Below, piece by piece: positions 9,162 through 17,408 of a stretch of 64,000 bases of DNA. How positions within the stretch are numbered: the first letter of the stretch is position 1; each line of letters opens with the position of its first letter. Position numbers and translations under genes: made by a program. Under the pieces are notes generated by a model. That model was not told the origin of the DNA, ran no database searches, and was given only the letters and a program-made list of their open reading frames with translations. This DNA is from Bacteroidota bacterium (GTDB taxonomy: Bacteria; Bacteroidota; Bacteroidia; AKYH767-A; 2013-40CM-41-45), in the NCBI GenBank assembly GCA_016708785.1, contig JADJFC010000015.1, forward strand, positions 1 through 64,000. Reading direction: 5' to 3'.

Positions 9162-10794
9162 ATGACAGATATAGAATTCAATAAAAACGAAGATTCCATG
9201 CGACAGCTGGTGGATCAATTAAAGCACCGTCAAAGCAAAATCGCTGAAGGTGGTGGTCCAAAGAATGCCGCAAAACAAAAAGAGCAAGGAAAAATGCTTG
9301 CCCGTGAGCGGATAGAATATCTCATCGACAAGAACACAGACTTTTTCGAGATCGGTGCCTTCGTTGCCGAAGACATGTATGCCAGAATACGGCGGATGTC
9401 CTGCAGCAGGTGTTGTAGCCGGAATTGGCTATGTAAAAGGCAAACAATGTGTGATCGTAGCCAACGATGCTACAGTAAAAGCCGGAGCATGGTTTCCTAT
9501 GAGTGGTAAGAAAAATTTGCGCTTACAGGAAATTGCAATGGAAAACCACTTACCAATTATTTATTTGGTTGACAGCGCAGGAGTATTTCTGCCTTTGCAA
9601 GACGAGATCTTTCCTGACAAAGAACATTTCGGTAGAATTTTCCGGAACAATGCCATCATGTCTTCAATGGGAATCATTCAGGTTGCCGCTATCATGGGAA
9701 GTTGCGTAGCAGGCGGAGCTTATCTGCCAATCATGAGCGATGAAGCAATGATCGTCGACAAGACCGGAAGTATTTTTCTTGCCGGATCATATCTGGTCAA
9801 AGCAGCAATTGGCGAAGACATCGACAATGAAACACTTGGTGGTGCCACGACACAATGTGAGATCTCAGGAGTTACAGACAATAAATTTCCAAACGACAAA
9901 GCAGCTTTAGATCATATCAAAAACATCTTCAGCAAGATCGGCGATTTTGAAAAAGCAGGATTTAACAGAGTGAAATCAGTGGCTCCGGTAAAAAGTATCA
10001 AAGAACTTTACGGCATTGTACCTACTGAAGCATCAAAGCAATATGACATGCATGAAGTTATTGCTCGTCTTGTTGATGGTGGTGAATTCGATGAGTACAA
10101 AGATAAATTTGGTCAAAGCATTGTGTGTGGTATTGCGAGAATAGACGGCTGGTCAGTTGGCATTGTTGCCAATCAACGTAAAGTTGTAAAAAGCACAAAT
10201 GGCGAAATGCAGTTTGGCGGAGTTATTTATTCTGACTCAGCAGACAAGGCGGCACGTTTTATCATGAATTGCAATCAACGGAAAATTCCACTGGTATTTT
10301 TGCAAGATGTCACCGGATTTATGGTTGGTTCAAGAAGCGAACAAGGAGGAATAATAAAAGACGGAGCAAAAATGGTCAATGCCATGAGTAATTCAGTTGT
10401 TCCAAAGTTTACCGTCATCATCGGAAATTCGTATGGAGCCGGTAACTATGCTATGTGCGGCAAAGCCTATGATCCGCGATTTATCATTGGATGGCCAACG
10501 GCACAGATTGCAGTAATGGGCGGTGCTCAGGCGGCAAAAGTATTATTGCAAATTCAAGTAAGCGCATTGAAAGCAAAAGGGAAAGAGATCACCAAAGAAG
10601 ATGAAGCGGAATTACTGAAGAAGATCACGGACAAATACAATTCACAGATCTCTCCATATTATGCAGCATCCAGACTGTGGTTGGATGCTGTGATCGATCC
10701 CGTAGATACCCGTAAGTGGATCTCCATGGGAATTGAAGCAGCGAACCACTCTCCTATCACAAAACAATATAACGTAGGAATCATTCAAACATAA
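9162..10794 (+). CDS. Acyl-CoA carboxylase beta (carboxyltransferase) subunit, frameshifted
   Basis: The beta subunit transfers CO2 from carboxybiotin to an acyl-CoA (propionyl-, methylcrotonyl- or related) and works with a biotin carboxylase/carrier subunit not found in this window. ATG 9162 starts a normal N-terminus with GGGPKNAAKQKEQGKMLARE, then a frame change near 9380 joins YAEYGGCPAAGVVAGIGYV. The two crotonase-fold halves carry GSCVAGGAYLPIMSDEAMIV and IGNSYGAGNYAMCGKAYDPR, with the oxyanion-forming glycines and GGAQAAKVL near the C-terminus. Restored length is about 544 residues. Sequence alone does not settle the acyl-CoA substrate. Confidence 0.85.
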
Positions 10795-10800
10795 AACACA

Positions 10801-11187
10801 TGAGCCTGATCGACAAAATCAATAAAGTAAAAGAGTTCCATGAGACATTCGGATTAGAATTTCATGAGACACCTACAACAAATGTCAGCGACAGGATCGT
10901 CGACCTCCGCCATCGGTTGATGCAGGAAGAAAATGATGAATACCTGGAAGCTTGCAAAGAAGGAAATCTGACCTGATTGCTGATGCTTTAGGTGACAAGA
11001 TGTACATCCTTTTCGGAACAATCATAGCTCACGGACTTCAACATAAGATCGAAGAAGTTTTCGATGAAATTCATAGAAGCAACATGAGTAAACTTGACGC
11101 AAATGGCAAACCAATTTACCGGAAGATGGCAAGATCCTGAAAAGCGAAAATTATTTCTTACCCGATATTAAAAGTATTCTGAAATAA
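10801..11187 (+). CDS. MazG-like / phosphoribosyl-ATP diphosphatase-fold protein (frameshifted)
   Basis: All-alpha NTP pyrophosphatases bind Mg through an EExxE...ExxD arrangement. ATG 10801 gives MSLIDKINKVKEFHETFGL and LRHRLMQEENDEYLEACKEG. One base is lost near 10968; the next frame reads IADALGDKMYILFGTIIA and VFDEIHRSNMSKLDANGKP. A second break near 11120 leads to LKSENYFLPDIKSILK with TAA at 11185-11187. Restored length is about 128 residues. Helices and acidic residues fit nucleotide pyrophosphohydrolases that clear noncanonical nucleotides; the exact substrate is unknown. It begins 6 bp after the carboxylase stop, so the two are probably cotranscribed. Confidence 0.75.
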
Positions 11188-11191
11188 GTCA

Positions 11192-11246
11192 AAAGGTCAG
11201 AGGTCAAATGTAACTTTAGTGACCTTTGACCTCTGACCTTTGACCT
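11192..11246. repeat. Inverted and tandem TTTGACC repeats upstream of thrS
   Basis: AAAGGTCAGAGGTCAAA (about 11192-11208) is reverse-complementary to TTTGACCTCTGACCTTT (about 11225-11241) with a 16-nt loop. The right arm also repeats the word TTTGACC. It lies after the MazG-like stop and about 40 bp before the thrS ATG, so it could end the upstream transcript or lie in the thrS promoter region. Related TTGACC arrays occur upstream of gmd. Confidence 0.75.
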
Positions 11247-11284
11247 ATTTATATATCTTCGCACTCCAAATTACCTATCAAATT

Positions 11285-13228
11285 ATGATTAAAATTACTT
11301 TTCCTGACAAAAACGTCAGAGAATATCCAAAAGGAACAACTTCATTCGAGATCGCTAAAAGTATCAGCGAAGGACTGGCCCGAAATGTATTGGCAGCAAA
11401 AGTAAATGGGGAAACCTGGGATGCTTCGCGTCCGATTGACTCCGACTCTACTCTTCAATTATTGACGTGGGACGATAAAGAGGGAAAAAGCACCATGTGG
11501 CATTCCTCCGCTCACTTAATGGCAGAAGCTTTGGAAGCACTATATCCGGGTGTAAAATTTGGTATTGGTCCTCCCGTTGACAATGGATTTTACTACGACG
11601 TAGATCTTGGTGGTAATACCATTTCATCTGACGATTTCAAGAAGATCGAAGATAAAATGGTGGAACTTGCAAGGAAAGGATCGAAGTATGAACGTACTTC
11701 TGTATCAAAGAAAGACGCCATTGCATTCTTCACTGAAAAAGCAGATGAATACAAGTTGGATCTTTTGAATGATTTGGAAGACGGCACTATTACTTTTTAC
11801 AAGCAAGGAAACTTCACTGACCTTTGCCGTGGTCCACACATTCCTGAAACCGGTTTCATCAAAGCCGTAAAGCTGATGAACATAGCCGGTGCATATTGGA
11901 GAGGTGATGAAAAGAATAAGCAGTTGACGCGTATCTATGGAATTACCTTCCCTAAAAAAAGTCAGCTTGATGAATATTTGACTATGGTTGAGGAAGCAAA
12001 AAAACGCGACCATAGAAGAATCGGGAAAGAGTTAGAAATTTTCACATTCGATGATGATGTTGGTCCGGGCTTACCTCTTTGGTTACCAAATGGCGGAGCA
12101 ATCATCGAGCAACTTGAAAAACTTGCGAAGTCAACAGAGCAAGCTGCAGGTTATAGTCGCGTTCGTACTCCACACATTGCGAGAGAGTCAATGTATTTGA
12201 CGAGTGGACACTTGCCGTATTACGAAGACAGTATGTACCCTCCTATGATTTTGGAAGGTGAGAAATACTATCTGAAGGCGATGAATTGTCCGCATCATCA
12301 TAAGATCTACAAAGAACTAAATCCAAGTTACAAAGACCTTCCAATACGTTTAGCTGAATACGGTACATGTTATCGTTATGAGCAATCGGGAGAACTTTTC
12401 GGATTGATGAGAGTTCGTTGTTTGCAAATGAACGATGCTCACATTTATTGTACGAAAGAACAATTTGCCGAAGAGTTCAGAGCGGTGAATGAGATGTATT
12501 TGAAATACTTCAAGATCTTCAATATCGATAAATATGTGATGCGTTTCTCGACACATGAACCCAAAAAACTGGGTAAAAAGTATGTTGACGAGCCGGAATT
12601 ATGGCTGGAAACAGAAGACATGGTGAGAAAAGTGTTGATCGAATCAAACATTCCTTATGTCGAAGTTCCTGATGAAGGAGCCTTTTATGGGCCAAAAATC
12701 GATGTTCAGGTATGGAGCGCAATTGGCAGAGAATTCACATTAGCGACCAATCAAGTTGATTTCGCAGTTCCACGTCGATTTGGCTTGACCTATAAAAACA
12801 GCCAAAATAAGCTGGAAACGCCAATTTGTATTCATCGTGCGCCACTTGGAACCCATGAAAGGTTTATTGGCTTCCTGATCGAGCACTATGCCGGCAATTT
12901 CCCTATATGGTTAGCTCCCAAACAAGTAAGTATCCTTAGTATAAGCGAAAAATACAACGACTACGCTAAAAAACTTTTACAATTGCTAATAAATTCCGAT
13001 ATTCGCGGACTTGTTGACTCTAGAGATGAGACGATAGGTAAAAAGATTCGCGATGCTGAGATGAAAAAGATTCCTTTCATGCTCATTATCGGTGAAAAAG
13101 AGTTCAATGAAAATAAAGTTTCAGTCCGTCGTCACGGCTCAGGAGATGTTGGAAGTTTCACTATCGAAGAGTTCGCGAAAATGGTTCAAGAAGAGATCAA
13201 CAATAGCTTAAACATCAACAAACAATAA
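11285..13228 (+). CDS. thrS: Threonyl-tRNA synthetase
   Basis: ThrRS charges tRNA-Thr in the cytosol. The 647-residue frame is intact. The N-terminal TGS domain (MIKITFPDKNVREYPKGTTS) is followed by the editing domain with MWHSSAHLMAEALEALYPG, then the class II core with motif 2 (RYEQSGELFGLMRVR), the zinc-ligand region AMNCPHHHKIY, motif 3 (HRAPLGTHERFIGFLIEHY) and the anticodon-binding domain from about residue 545. I chose ATG 11285 because the TGS domain begins there; the frame is open 15 codons further upstream. It heads the thrS-infC-rpmI-rplT operon typical of many bacteria. Confidence 0.97.
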   Translation: MIKITFPDKNVREYPKGTTSFEIAKSISEGLARNVLAAKVNGETWDASRPIDSDSTLQLLTWDDKEGKSTMWHSSAHLMAEALEALYPGVKFGIGPPVDNGFYYDVDLGGNTISSDDFKKIEDKMVELARKGSKYERTSVSKKDAIAFFTEKADEYKLDLLNDLEDGTITFYKQGNFTDLCRGPHIPETGFIKAVKLMNIAGAYWRGDEKNKQLTRIYGITFPKKSQLDEYLTMVEEAKKRDHRRIGKELEIFTFDDDVGPGLPLWLPNGGAIIEQLEKLAKSTEQAAGYSRVRTPHIARESMYLTSGHLPYYEDSMYPPMILEGEKYYLKAMNCPHHHKIYKELNPSYKDLPIRLAEYGTCYRYEQSGELFGLMRVRCLQMNDAHIYCTKEQFAEEFRAVNEMYLKYFKIFNIDKYVMRFSTHEPKKLGKKYVDEPELWLETEDMVRKVLIESNIPYVEVPDEGAFYGPKIDVQVWSAIGREFTLATNQVDFAVPRRFGLTYKNSQNKLETPICIHRAPLGTHERFIGFLIEHYAGNFPIWLAPKQVSILSISEKYNDYAKKLLQLLINSDIRGLVDSRDETIGKKIRDAEMKKIPFMLIIGEKEFNENKVSVRRHGSGDVGSFTIEEFAKMVQEEINNSLNINKQ

Positions 13229-13240
13229 ATTACATTTAGC

Positions 13241-13255
13241 AAGGAGGTTCCAATA
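13241..13255 (+). promoter_or_regulatory. Strong Shine-Dalgarno and AUA start codon of infC
   Basis: AAGGAGG at 13241-13247 is followed after 5 nt by ATA (13253-13255) in frame with IF-3. No ATG precedes the conserved N-terminal domain. Rare start codons on infC are known to allow IF-3 to limit its own translation. A perfect Shine-Dalgarno is unusual for this phylum. Confidence 0.7.
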
Positions 13256-13661
13256 GCAGCACCAAATCAATCCAACAGTAGGCCACCACTTTTTAACCGA
13301 TCAACGTCGAGTCGTCCACCTTATCAAAGAGGACGCGGACCAGTAAAAAAAGAAGACGAGCATCGCATTAACGAACGGATCAGAGTTCCGCAAGTTCGTC
13401 TTGTTGGGGATAATATCGTCAGCGACATTTATCCAACGGAAGAAGCGTTGAAAATGGCAAAAGAGCAGGAATTAGATTTAGTAGAAATCGTTCCAACAGC
13501 TGACCCTCCTGTTTGTAGAATCATCGAGTATCAAAAATTCTTATACGATAAGAAGAAAACAGGCACTGGAAGAATATGGTAAAGTAGAATTGCTTCCGAA
13601 GTTAGAGGGGAACAGGATGTTTATTCACCTGGCTCCGATTCCTCGCAAAAAAAGTAAGTAG
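13253..13661 (+). pseudogene. infC: Translation initiation factor IF-3 with an internal deletion
   Basis: IF-3 binds the 30S subunit and checks start-codon pairing. From the ATA start the frame reads a basic N-terminal tail, then the N-domain (HRINERIRVPQVRLVGDN, ALKMAKEQELDLVEIVPTA, PPVCRIIEYQKFLYDKKK). Immediately afterwards the frame is lost, and in another frame only the C-terminal end of the factor appears (ALEEYGKVELLPKLEGNRM, then APIPRKKSK and TAG at 13659-13661). By comparison with E. coli IF-3, about 60 residues of the C-terminal domain are missing. IF-3 is essential, so a sequence or assembly deletion is the likeliest explanation. It sits between thrS and rpmI as expected. Confidence 0.85.
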
Positions 13662-13778
13662 TAAGTGGTGAGTAGTAAGTAGCACTTCAATCTTCGAATT
13701 GACAAATTGAATCGCACTACAAAGAATCCATAACATTTGGAAATAGGAATTAATCAAATAAGTTAAATAGTCAAGGCG

Positions 13779-13973
13779 ATGCCAAAAATGAAAACGCACT
13801 CCGGTGCGAAGAAACGGTTTAAATTAACCGGTACAGGAAAGATTAAAAGAAAACAGGCTTACAAGAGTCACATTCTGACGAAAAAGGAAACGAAGCGTAA
13901 ACGTAATCTTACGAAAACAGCTTTAGTATCTTCCGGAGACACGTACAGAGTTGAAAGAATGTTAACGATCTAA
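13779..13973 (+). CDS. rpmI: 50S ribosomal protein L35
   Basis: The 64-residue basic protein MPKMKTHSGAKKRFKLTGTG with KIKRKQAYKSHIL and KRKRNL is a full-length bL35, a structural protein of the large subunit. It lies between infC and rplT in the standard operon order. The 117-nt gap after infC holds GTAAGTAGTGA-like words; no terminator is seen there, so readthrough from thrS is likely. Confidence 0.97.
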   Translation: MPKMKTHSGAKKRFKLTGTGKIKRKQAYKSHILTKKETKRKRNLTKTALVSSGDTYRVERMLTI

Positions 13974-14062
13974 TTCTTTTAATCAAACAAATCAATTATT
14001 AACCAGGTGAAAAGCAAAAAAGTTCTACGTAAGGTAGACGCTTAAGCCAAAAAACAAAAAAA

Positions 14063-14407
14063 ATGCCTCGTTCAGTCAATGCCGTCGCGTCCCGCGCCCG
14101 CAGAAAAAAAATGTTCAAACTCGCCAAAGGTTACTGGGGTGCGAGAGGAAATGTTCTTACAGTAGCTAAGAACACAGTAGAAAAAGGTTTAGGTTATGCA
14201 TACCGTGACCGTCGTCAAAAGAAACGTAATTTCCGTTCATTATGGATACAACGTATCAATGCAGGTGCTCGTCTATATGACATGAGCTATTCTGAATTGA
14301 TGGGTAAAGTACACGCAAAGAATCTAGGTATAAATCGTAAGACGCTTGCCGATCTTGCAATGAATCATCCTGATGCTTTCAAAGCAGTGATTGATTCTGT
14401 CAAATAA
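14063..14407 (+). CDS. rplT: 50S ribosomal protein L20
   Basis: The 114-residue frame MPRSVNAVASRARRKKMFKL through AKGYWGARGN, YAYRDRRQKKRNFRSLWIQR and GINRKTLADLA is full-length bL20, an early assembly protein of the 50S subunit that represses its own operon in some bacteria. The 89-nt leader after rpmI contains a small hairpin (TCTAC/GTAGA near 14023-14037) that could be relevant to such control, which is only inference. A strong terminator follows. Confidence 0.97.
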   Translation: MPRSVNAVASRARRKKMFKLAKGYWGARGNVLTVAKNTVEKGLGYAYRDRRQKKRNFRSLWIQRINAGARLYDMSYSELMGKVHAKNLGINRKTLADLAMNHPDAFKAVIDSVK

Positions 14408-14440
14408 AACTACGCCATAGTTTTTAGTGAATCAATGTTT

Positions 14441-14470
14441 AAAGAGAACCTTCGGGTTCTCTTTTTTTTT
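14441..14470 (+). terminator. Rho-independent terminator after rplT
   Basis: GAGAACC and GGTTCTC form a perfect 7-bp stem with a TTCG tetraloop, extended by AAA/TTT pairs and followed by a run of T. It lies 33 nt after the rplT stop and closes the thrS-infC-rpmI-rplT operon. Confidence 0.95.
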
Positions 14471-14636
14471 GTGGGAATGAGTTGTTGTTAGCTGGTTTCA
14501 AGTTGCATGTTTCAGGTTCTGTGTGAAACGATGGTGCTTAAAACAGAACATCGTAAATCCGCTCCTACTTGCAACCTGCCTAACCTGCAAACCTAAAAAA
14601 CATCCCAGTTGCCAAATATTATGTTAACCATCAATC

Positions 14637-15633
14637 CTACTTTCTCTTCAACTTATCCGCCGCTGCTTTATAAGCCGGTGAAATACTAAGAGTCGATGTG
14701 AAATCTTTTTGGGCTGCAGCTTTATCGCCAAGTTTCTCATAACACACCCCACGATTAAAAATGCCTCCGCATATTGATCGTTAATTCGGATAGCTTCTGA
14801 ATAGAACTTGACAGCTTCTTTGTAATTGGCAGAAAGTACAGAGTTTATGTAACCTAGATTAAAATATGCATCTGAATAATTTGGATCAATTTTAAGAATT
14901 GAATTGTAATCAGCAACAGCCTTCCCTACTTCACCTTTGTTCTGGAAATATAATCCACGATTATAAAGCGCCTCAGTACTGGCAGGTTGAACTTTTAGTG
15001 CATTGTTATAGTATTGTTCTGCCAGCGGATTATTTTTCACAGCATAAATGTTTCCTAATTGTATGAATGCATCGTAATCATTTTGAAGATCGATCACTGT
15101 GTTGAAAGAAGAAACGGCCTTTGCCGTATCACCCATTTCCTTATAAGCAAAACCACTCAAATAATATGCACGGTACAAGATTCTTATCCGAGCTTCAATG
15201 CTTCATTTGAATAAAGCAAGCTCTTCTGATAACCTCTGATGTAAAAATACAATTCAGATAATTTAAGATAAGCATCTTTATTCTTTGGATCTAATTTTAC
15301 AACTTTTTCAAATGCGTCTGATGCTTTCTTTATTTGGAATGTCTTGAAAGCTACGTCAGCTAATACCATCAAATACTCTGTATTAGTACTGTCTAATTCG
15401 CAAGCTCTATTCAAGTCAGTAAACGCCTGATTCATCACATTTCTCTGAATGAAGATCTGTCCGCGTTCAAATAACAATTCAGCACGATTCGGATTTGCAG
15501 CGATTTCGTCATTCAATTTTGCAAAAGCGTCTTTTGTTGGAATGCTTTTCTCAGCCTCCTTCTCAGCATTTTTATTTTTACATGCCGATAGCCCTAAAGT
15601 GATTATTAGCCCGGCCGCTATGAGTTTCTTCAT
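14637..15633 (-). CDS. TPR-repeat lipoprotein (frameshifted)
   Basis: ATG at 15633 starts MKKLIAAGLIITLGLSACKN, a lipoprotein signal with lipobox LSAC. The mature part is a series of tetratricopeptide repeats, for example AELLFERGQIFIQRNVMNQA, EKVVKLDPKNKDAYLKLSEL, ALYNRGLYFQNKGEVGKAV and ILKIDPNYSDAYFNLGYI. A frame change near 15180 splits it, and near 14757 a run of five T where six are needed ends the frame early; reading across gives AEAFFNRGVCYEKLGDKAAA and the natural end KAAADKLKRK with TAG at 14637-14639. It is probably an outer-membrane-anchored scaffold; partner unknown. It follows recA in the same direction. Confidence 0.8.
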
Positions 15634-15724
15634 CGAATTTGGTAAGTGATACATAGAAATTGGTAAGTAGTGACTAGCAAATTTTGCTTCGTAGCCAAAG
15701 GTAATAGTAATTTGAGATGACACA

Positions 15725-15798
15725 AAAGAACAATGGTCAGACATATGCTAGGCGGAATTTGAAAATTCCGCCTAGCATATGTCTGACCATTGTTCTTT
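15725..15798. repeat. Perfect 36-bp inverted repeat with a 2-nt loop
   Basis: The arm at 15725-15760, running from AAAGAACAATGG to GGCGGAATTT, is followed by GA and then its exact reverse complement at 15763-15798. No mismatch was found in 36 bp. It lies between the recA stop and the TPR lipoprotein start. No T-run follows, so it is not a classical terminator. It could be a mobile palindromic element or a fold-back artefact of library preparation. Confidence 0.9.
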
Positions 15799-15852
15799 GA
15801 CCAAATGAATAAGTTAAGTGGGGCTACTCACCACTTACCAATCAATACTCAC

Positions 15853-16896
15853 TTATTGCGCCGCAGCTTCAGTCATTATAACACGGATCTTTCCTTCGAT
15901 CTCATCAGAAAGTTCAGGATTGTCGTGTAAAAGTTGCTTAACAGAATCACGACCTTGTCCAAGTTTTGTTTCGCCATAGCTAAACCAAGAACCGGATTTT
16001 TTGATGATGCCTTTATCAACTCCTAAGTCAACGATCTCTCCTACTTTAGAAATTCCTTCACCATACATGATGTCGAATTCTGCCAGACGGAAAGGAGGCG
16101 CTACTTTATTTTTAACCACTTTTACTTTTGTACGGTTACCGACAACGTTCTCTCCATCTTTGATTTGACCGATACGACGGATATCAACACGAACTGAAGC
16201 GTAGAATTTTAATGCATTACCGCCTGTCGTTGTCTCCGGATTACCGAACATCACACCAATTTTCTCACGAAGCTGGTTGATGAAGATGCAACAACATCCT
16301 GTGCGATTGATTGAAGCTGTCAATTTTCTTAATGCTTGTGACATCAAACGAGCTTGAAGTCCCATTTTGCTTTCACCCATTTCACCTTCGATCTCCGCTT
16401 TTGGAGTTAAAGCCGCTACAGAGTCAATTACAATGATATCAATAGCGCCCGAACGGATCAGGTTTTCTGCGATCTCAAGTGCTTGCTCACCATTGTCAGG
16501 CTGTGACATCAATAGATTCTCAATGTCCACTCCAAGCTTCTGAGCATAGAATCTGTCGAATGCATGTTCTGCATCGATGAAGGCTGCTATACCACCATTT
16601 TTCTGAACGTTTGCAATAGCATGAATTGCCAATGTTGTTTTACCGGATGATTCAGGTCCGTAGATCTCGATCACACGACCTTTTGGAAAGCCACCTATTC
16701 CAAGTGCCATATCCAATGTAATAGAACCGGTAGAAATTGATTCCACTTGTTCAACAGGCTCATCGCCCATTTTCATAATTGTTCCTTTACCGTAAGCTTT
16801 CTCAAGCTTGTCGATCGTCAATTGAAGGGCTTTCAATTTTTCTTTGCCATTTTCTCTAGCTAATTCTTTAGCTGATTCTTTAGTCTCTGCTGCCAT
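15853..16896 (-). CDS. recA: Recombinase RecA
   Basis: RecA forms filaments on single-stranded DNA, drives homologous strand exchange and stimulates LexA-type cleavage. The 347-residue frame is intact. Walker A GPESSGKTT lies at residues 80-88, Walker B in IDIIVIDSVAAL, and the loop and core motifs KMGLQARLMSQALRKLT, FINQLREKIGVMFGNPETTT and GGNALKFYASVRVDIRR follow. The N-terminus is rich in Lys/Glu before the core at about residue 24. Length is normal for Bacteroidota RecA. Confidence 0.98.
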   Translation of the reverse strand: MAAETKESAKELARENGKEKLKALQLTIDKLEKAYGKGTIMKMGDEPVEQVESISTGSITLDMALGIGGFPKGRVIEIYGPESSGKTTLAIHAIANVQKNGGIAAFIDAEHAFDRFYAQKLGVDIENLLMSQPDNGEQALEIAENLIRSGAIDIIVIDSVAALTPKAEIEGEMGESKMGLQARLMSQALRKLTASINRTGCCCIFINQLREKIGVMFGNPETTTGGNALKFYASVRVDIRRIGQIKDGENVVGNRTKVKVVKNKVAPPFRLAEFDIMYGEGISKVGEIVDLGVDKGIIKKSGSWFSYGETKLGQGRDSVKQLLHDNPELSDEIEGKIRVIMTEAAAQ

Positions 16897-17353
16897 AGTA
16901 TTTTATGTTTATTTGTTTCTCTTTTTAGTGATTGTCTTACAATCATCAATAATTTATACAAATGTGCTAAATCTTTTGATACGTGGTGCTTTTCGGGCAA
17001 AATTTATTAACAAATTAACCTTAAAAAGCATGAAATTGTTGATAAATAGTTTGGATTGTGTCATAGTCAATATAAAAACCTGCATTTATTAGGGTTTACA
17101 GTTTAAAAACAATTCGTTTAAAGTTTAAAGTTGCCACACACCAACTTTTAACATTAAACATTAAATAAATTGTATAATCAGTGAAGCTGGGCCCCGGCCC
17201 CACTTTGTCCATGGGGCGGGCGCTGGACCCAGCCACCAGTCCATTCGTGAATTCGTGGCTCAAGTGAGGCTGCTTTGGACCCATTAATTCCTGCCACGAA
17301 TCCACGCATAATAATAGTCCATTCGTGAATTCGTGGCTCAAACATAGTCTACC
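16897..17353. other. Gene-free stretch upstream of recA with dispersed repeats
   Basis: No supported gene lies here. The part next to recA presumably holds its promoter. Further left there are short TTTAAAGTTTAAAG words, a GC-rich patch (about 17190-17235) and the paired GAATTCGTGGC repeats described separately. Short open frames reading through the repeats are not credible genes. Confidence 0.5.
17238..17341. repeat. 26-bp exact direct repeat with an internal inverted copy
   Basis: The 26-bp sequence beginning AGTCCATTCGTGAATTCGTG occurs identically at 17238-17263 and 17316-17341. Between them GCCACGAATCCACG (about 17293-17306) is a partial inverted copy of the ATTCGTGGC part. The EcoRI-like core CGTGAATTCGTGG is itself near-palindromic. 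Confidence 0.85.
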
Positions 17354-17386
17354 AAAAAAAACGCCCTGCCACCGGCAGAGCGTTTA
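17354..17386 (-). terminator. Rho-independent terminator of the PspC operon
   Basis: Read on the minus strand, AACGCTCTGCC and GGCAGGGCGTT form a stem with one mismatch, followed by a run of eight T. It begins about 23 nt past the stop of the PspC-domain gene and is correctly oriented to end the PadR-PspC transcript. Confidence 0.85.
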
Positions 17387-17408
17387 TTCAAAGAAAAAAG
17401 TTCAAGTG

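Noticed and set aside
17096..17341. 81-codon minus-strand open frame reading HEFTNGL twice
   Set aside because: It translates the 26-bp direct repeats and has no protein-like features.
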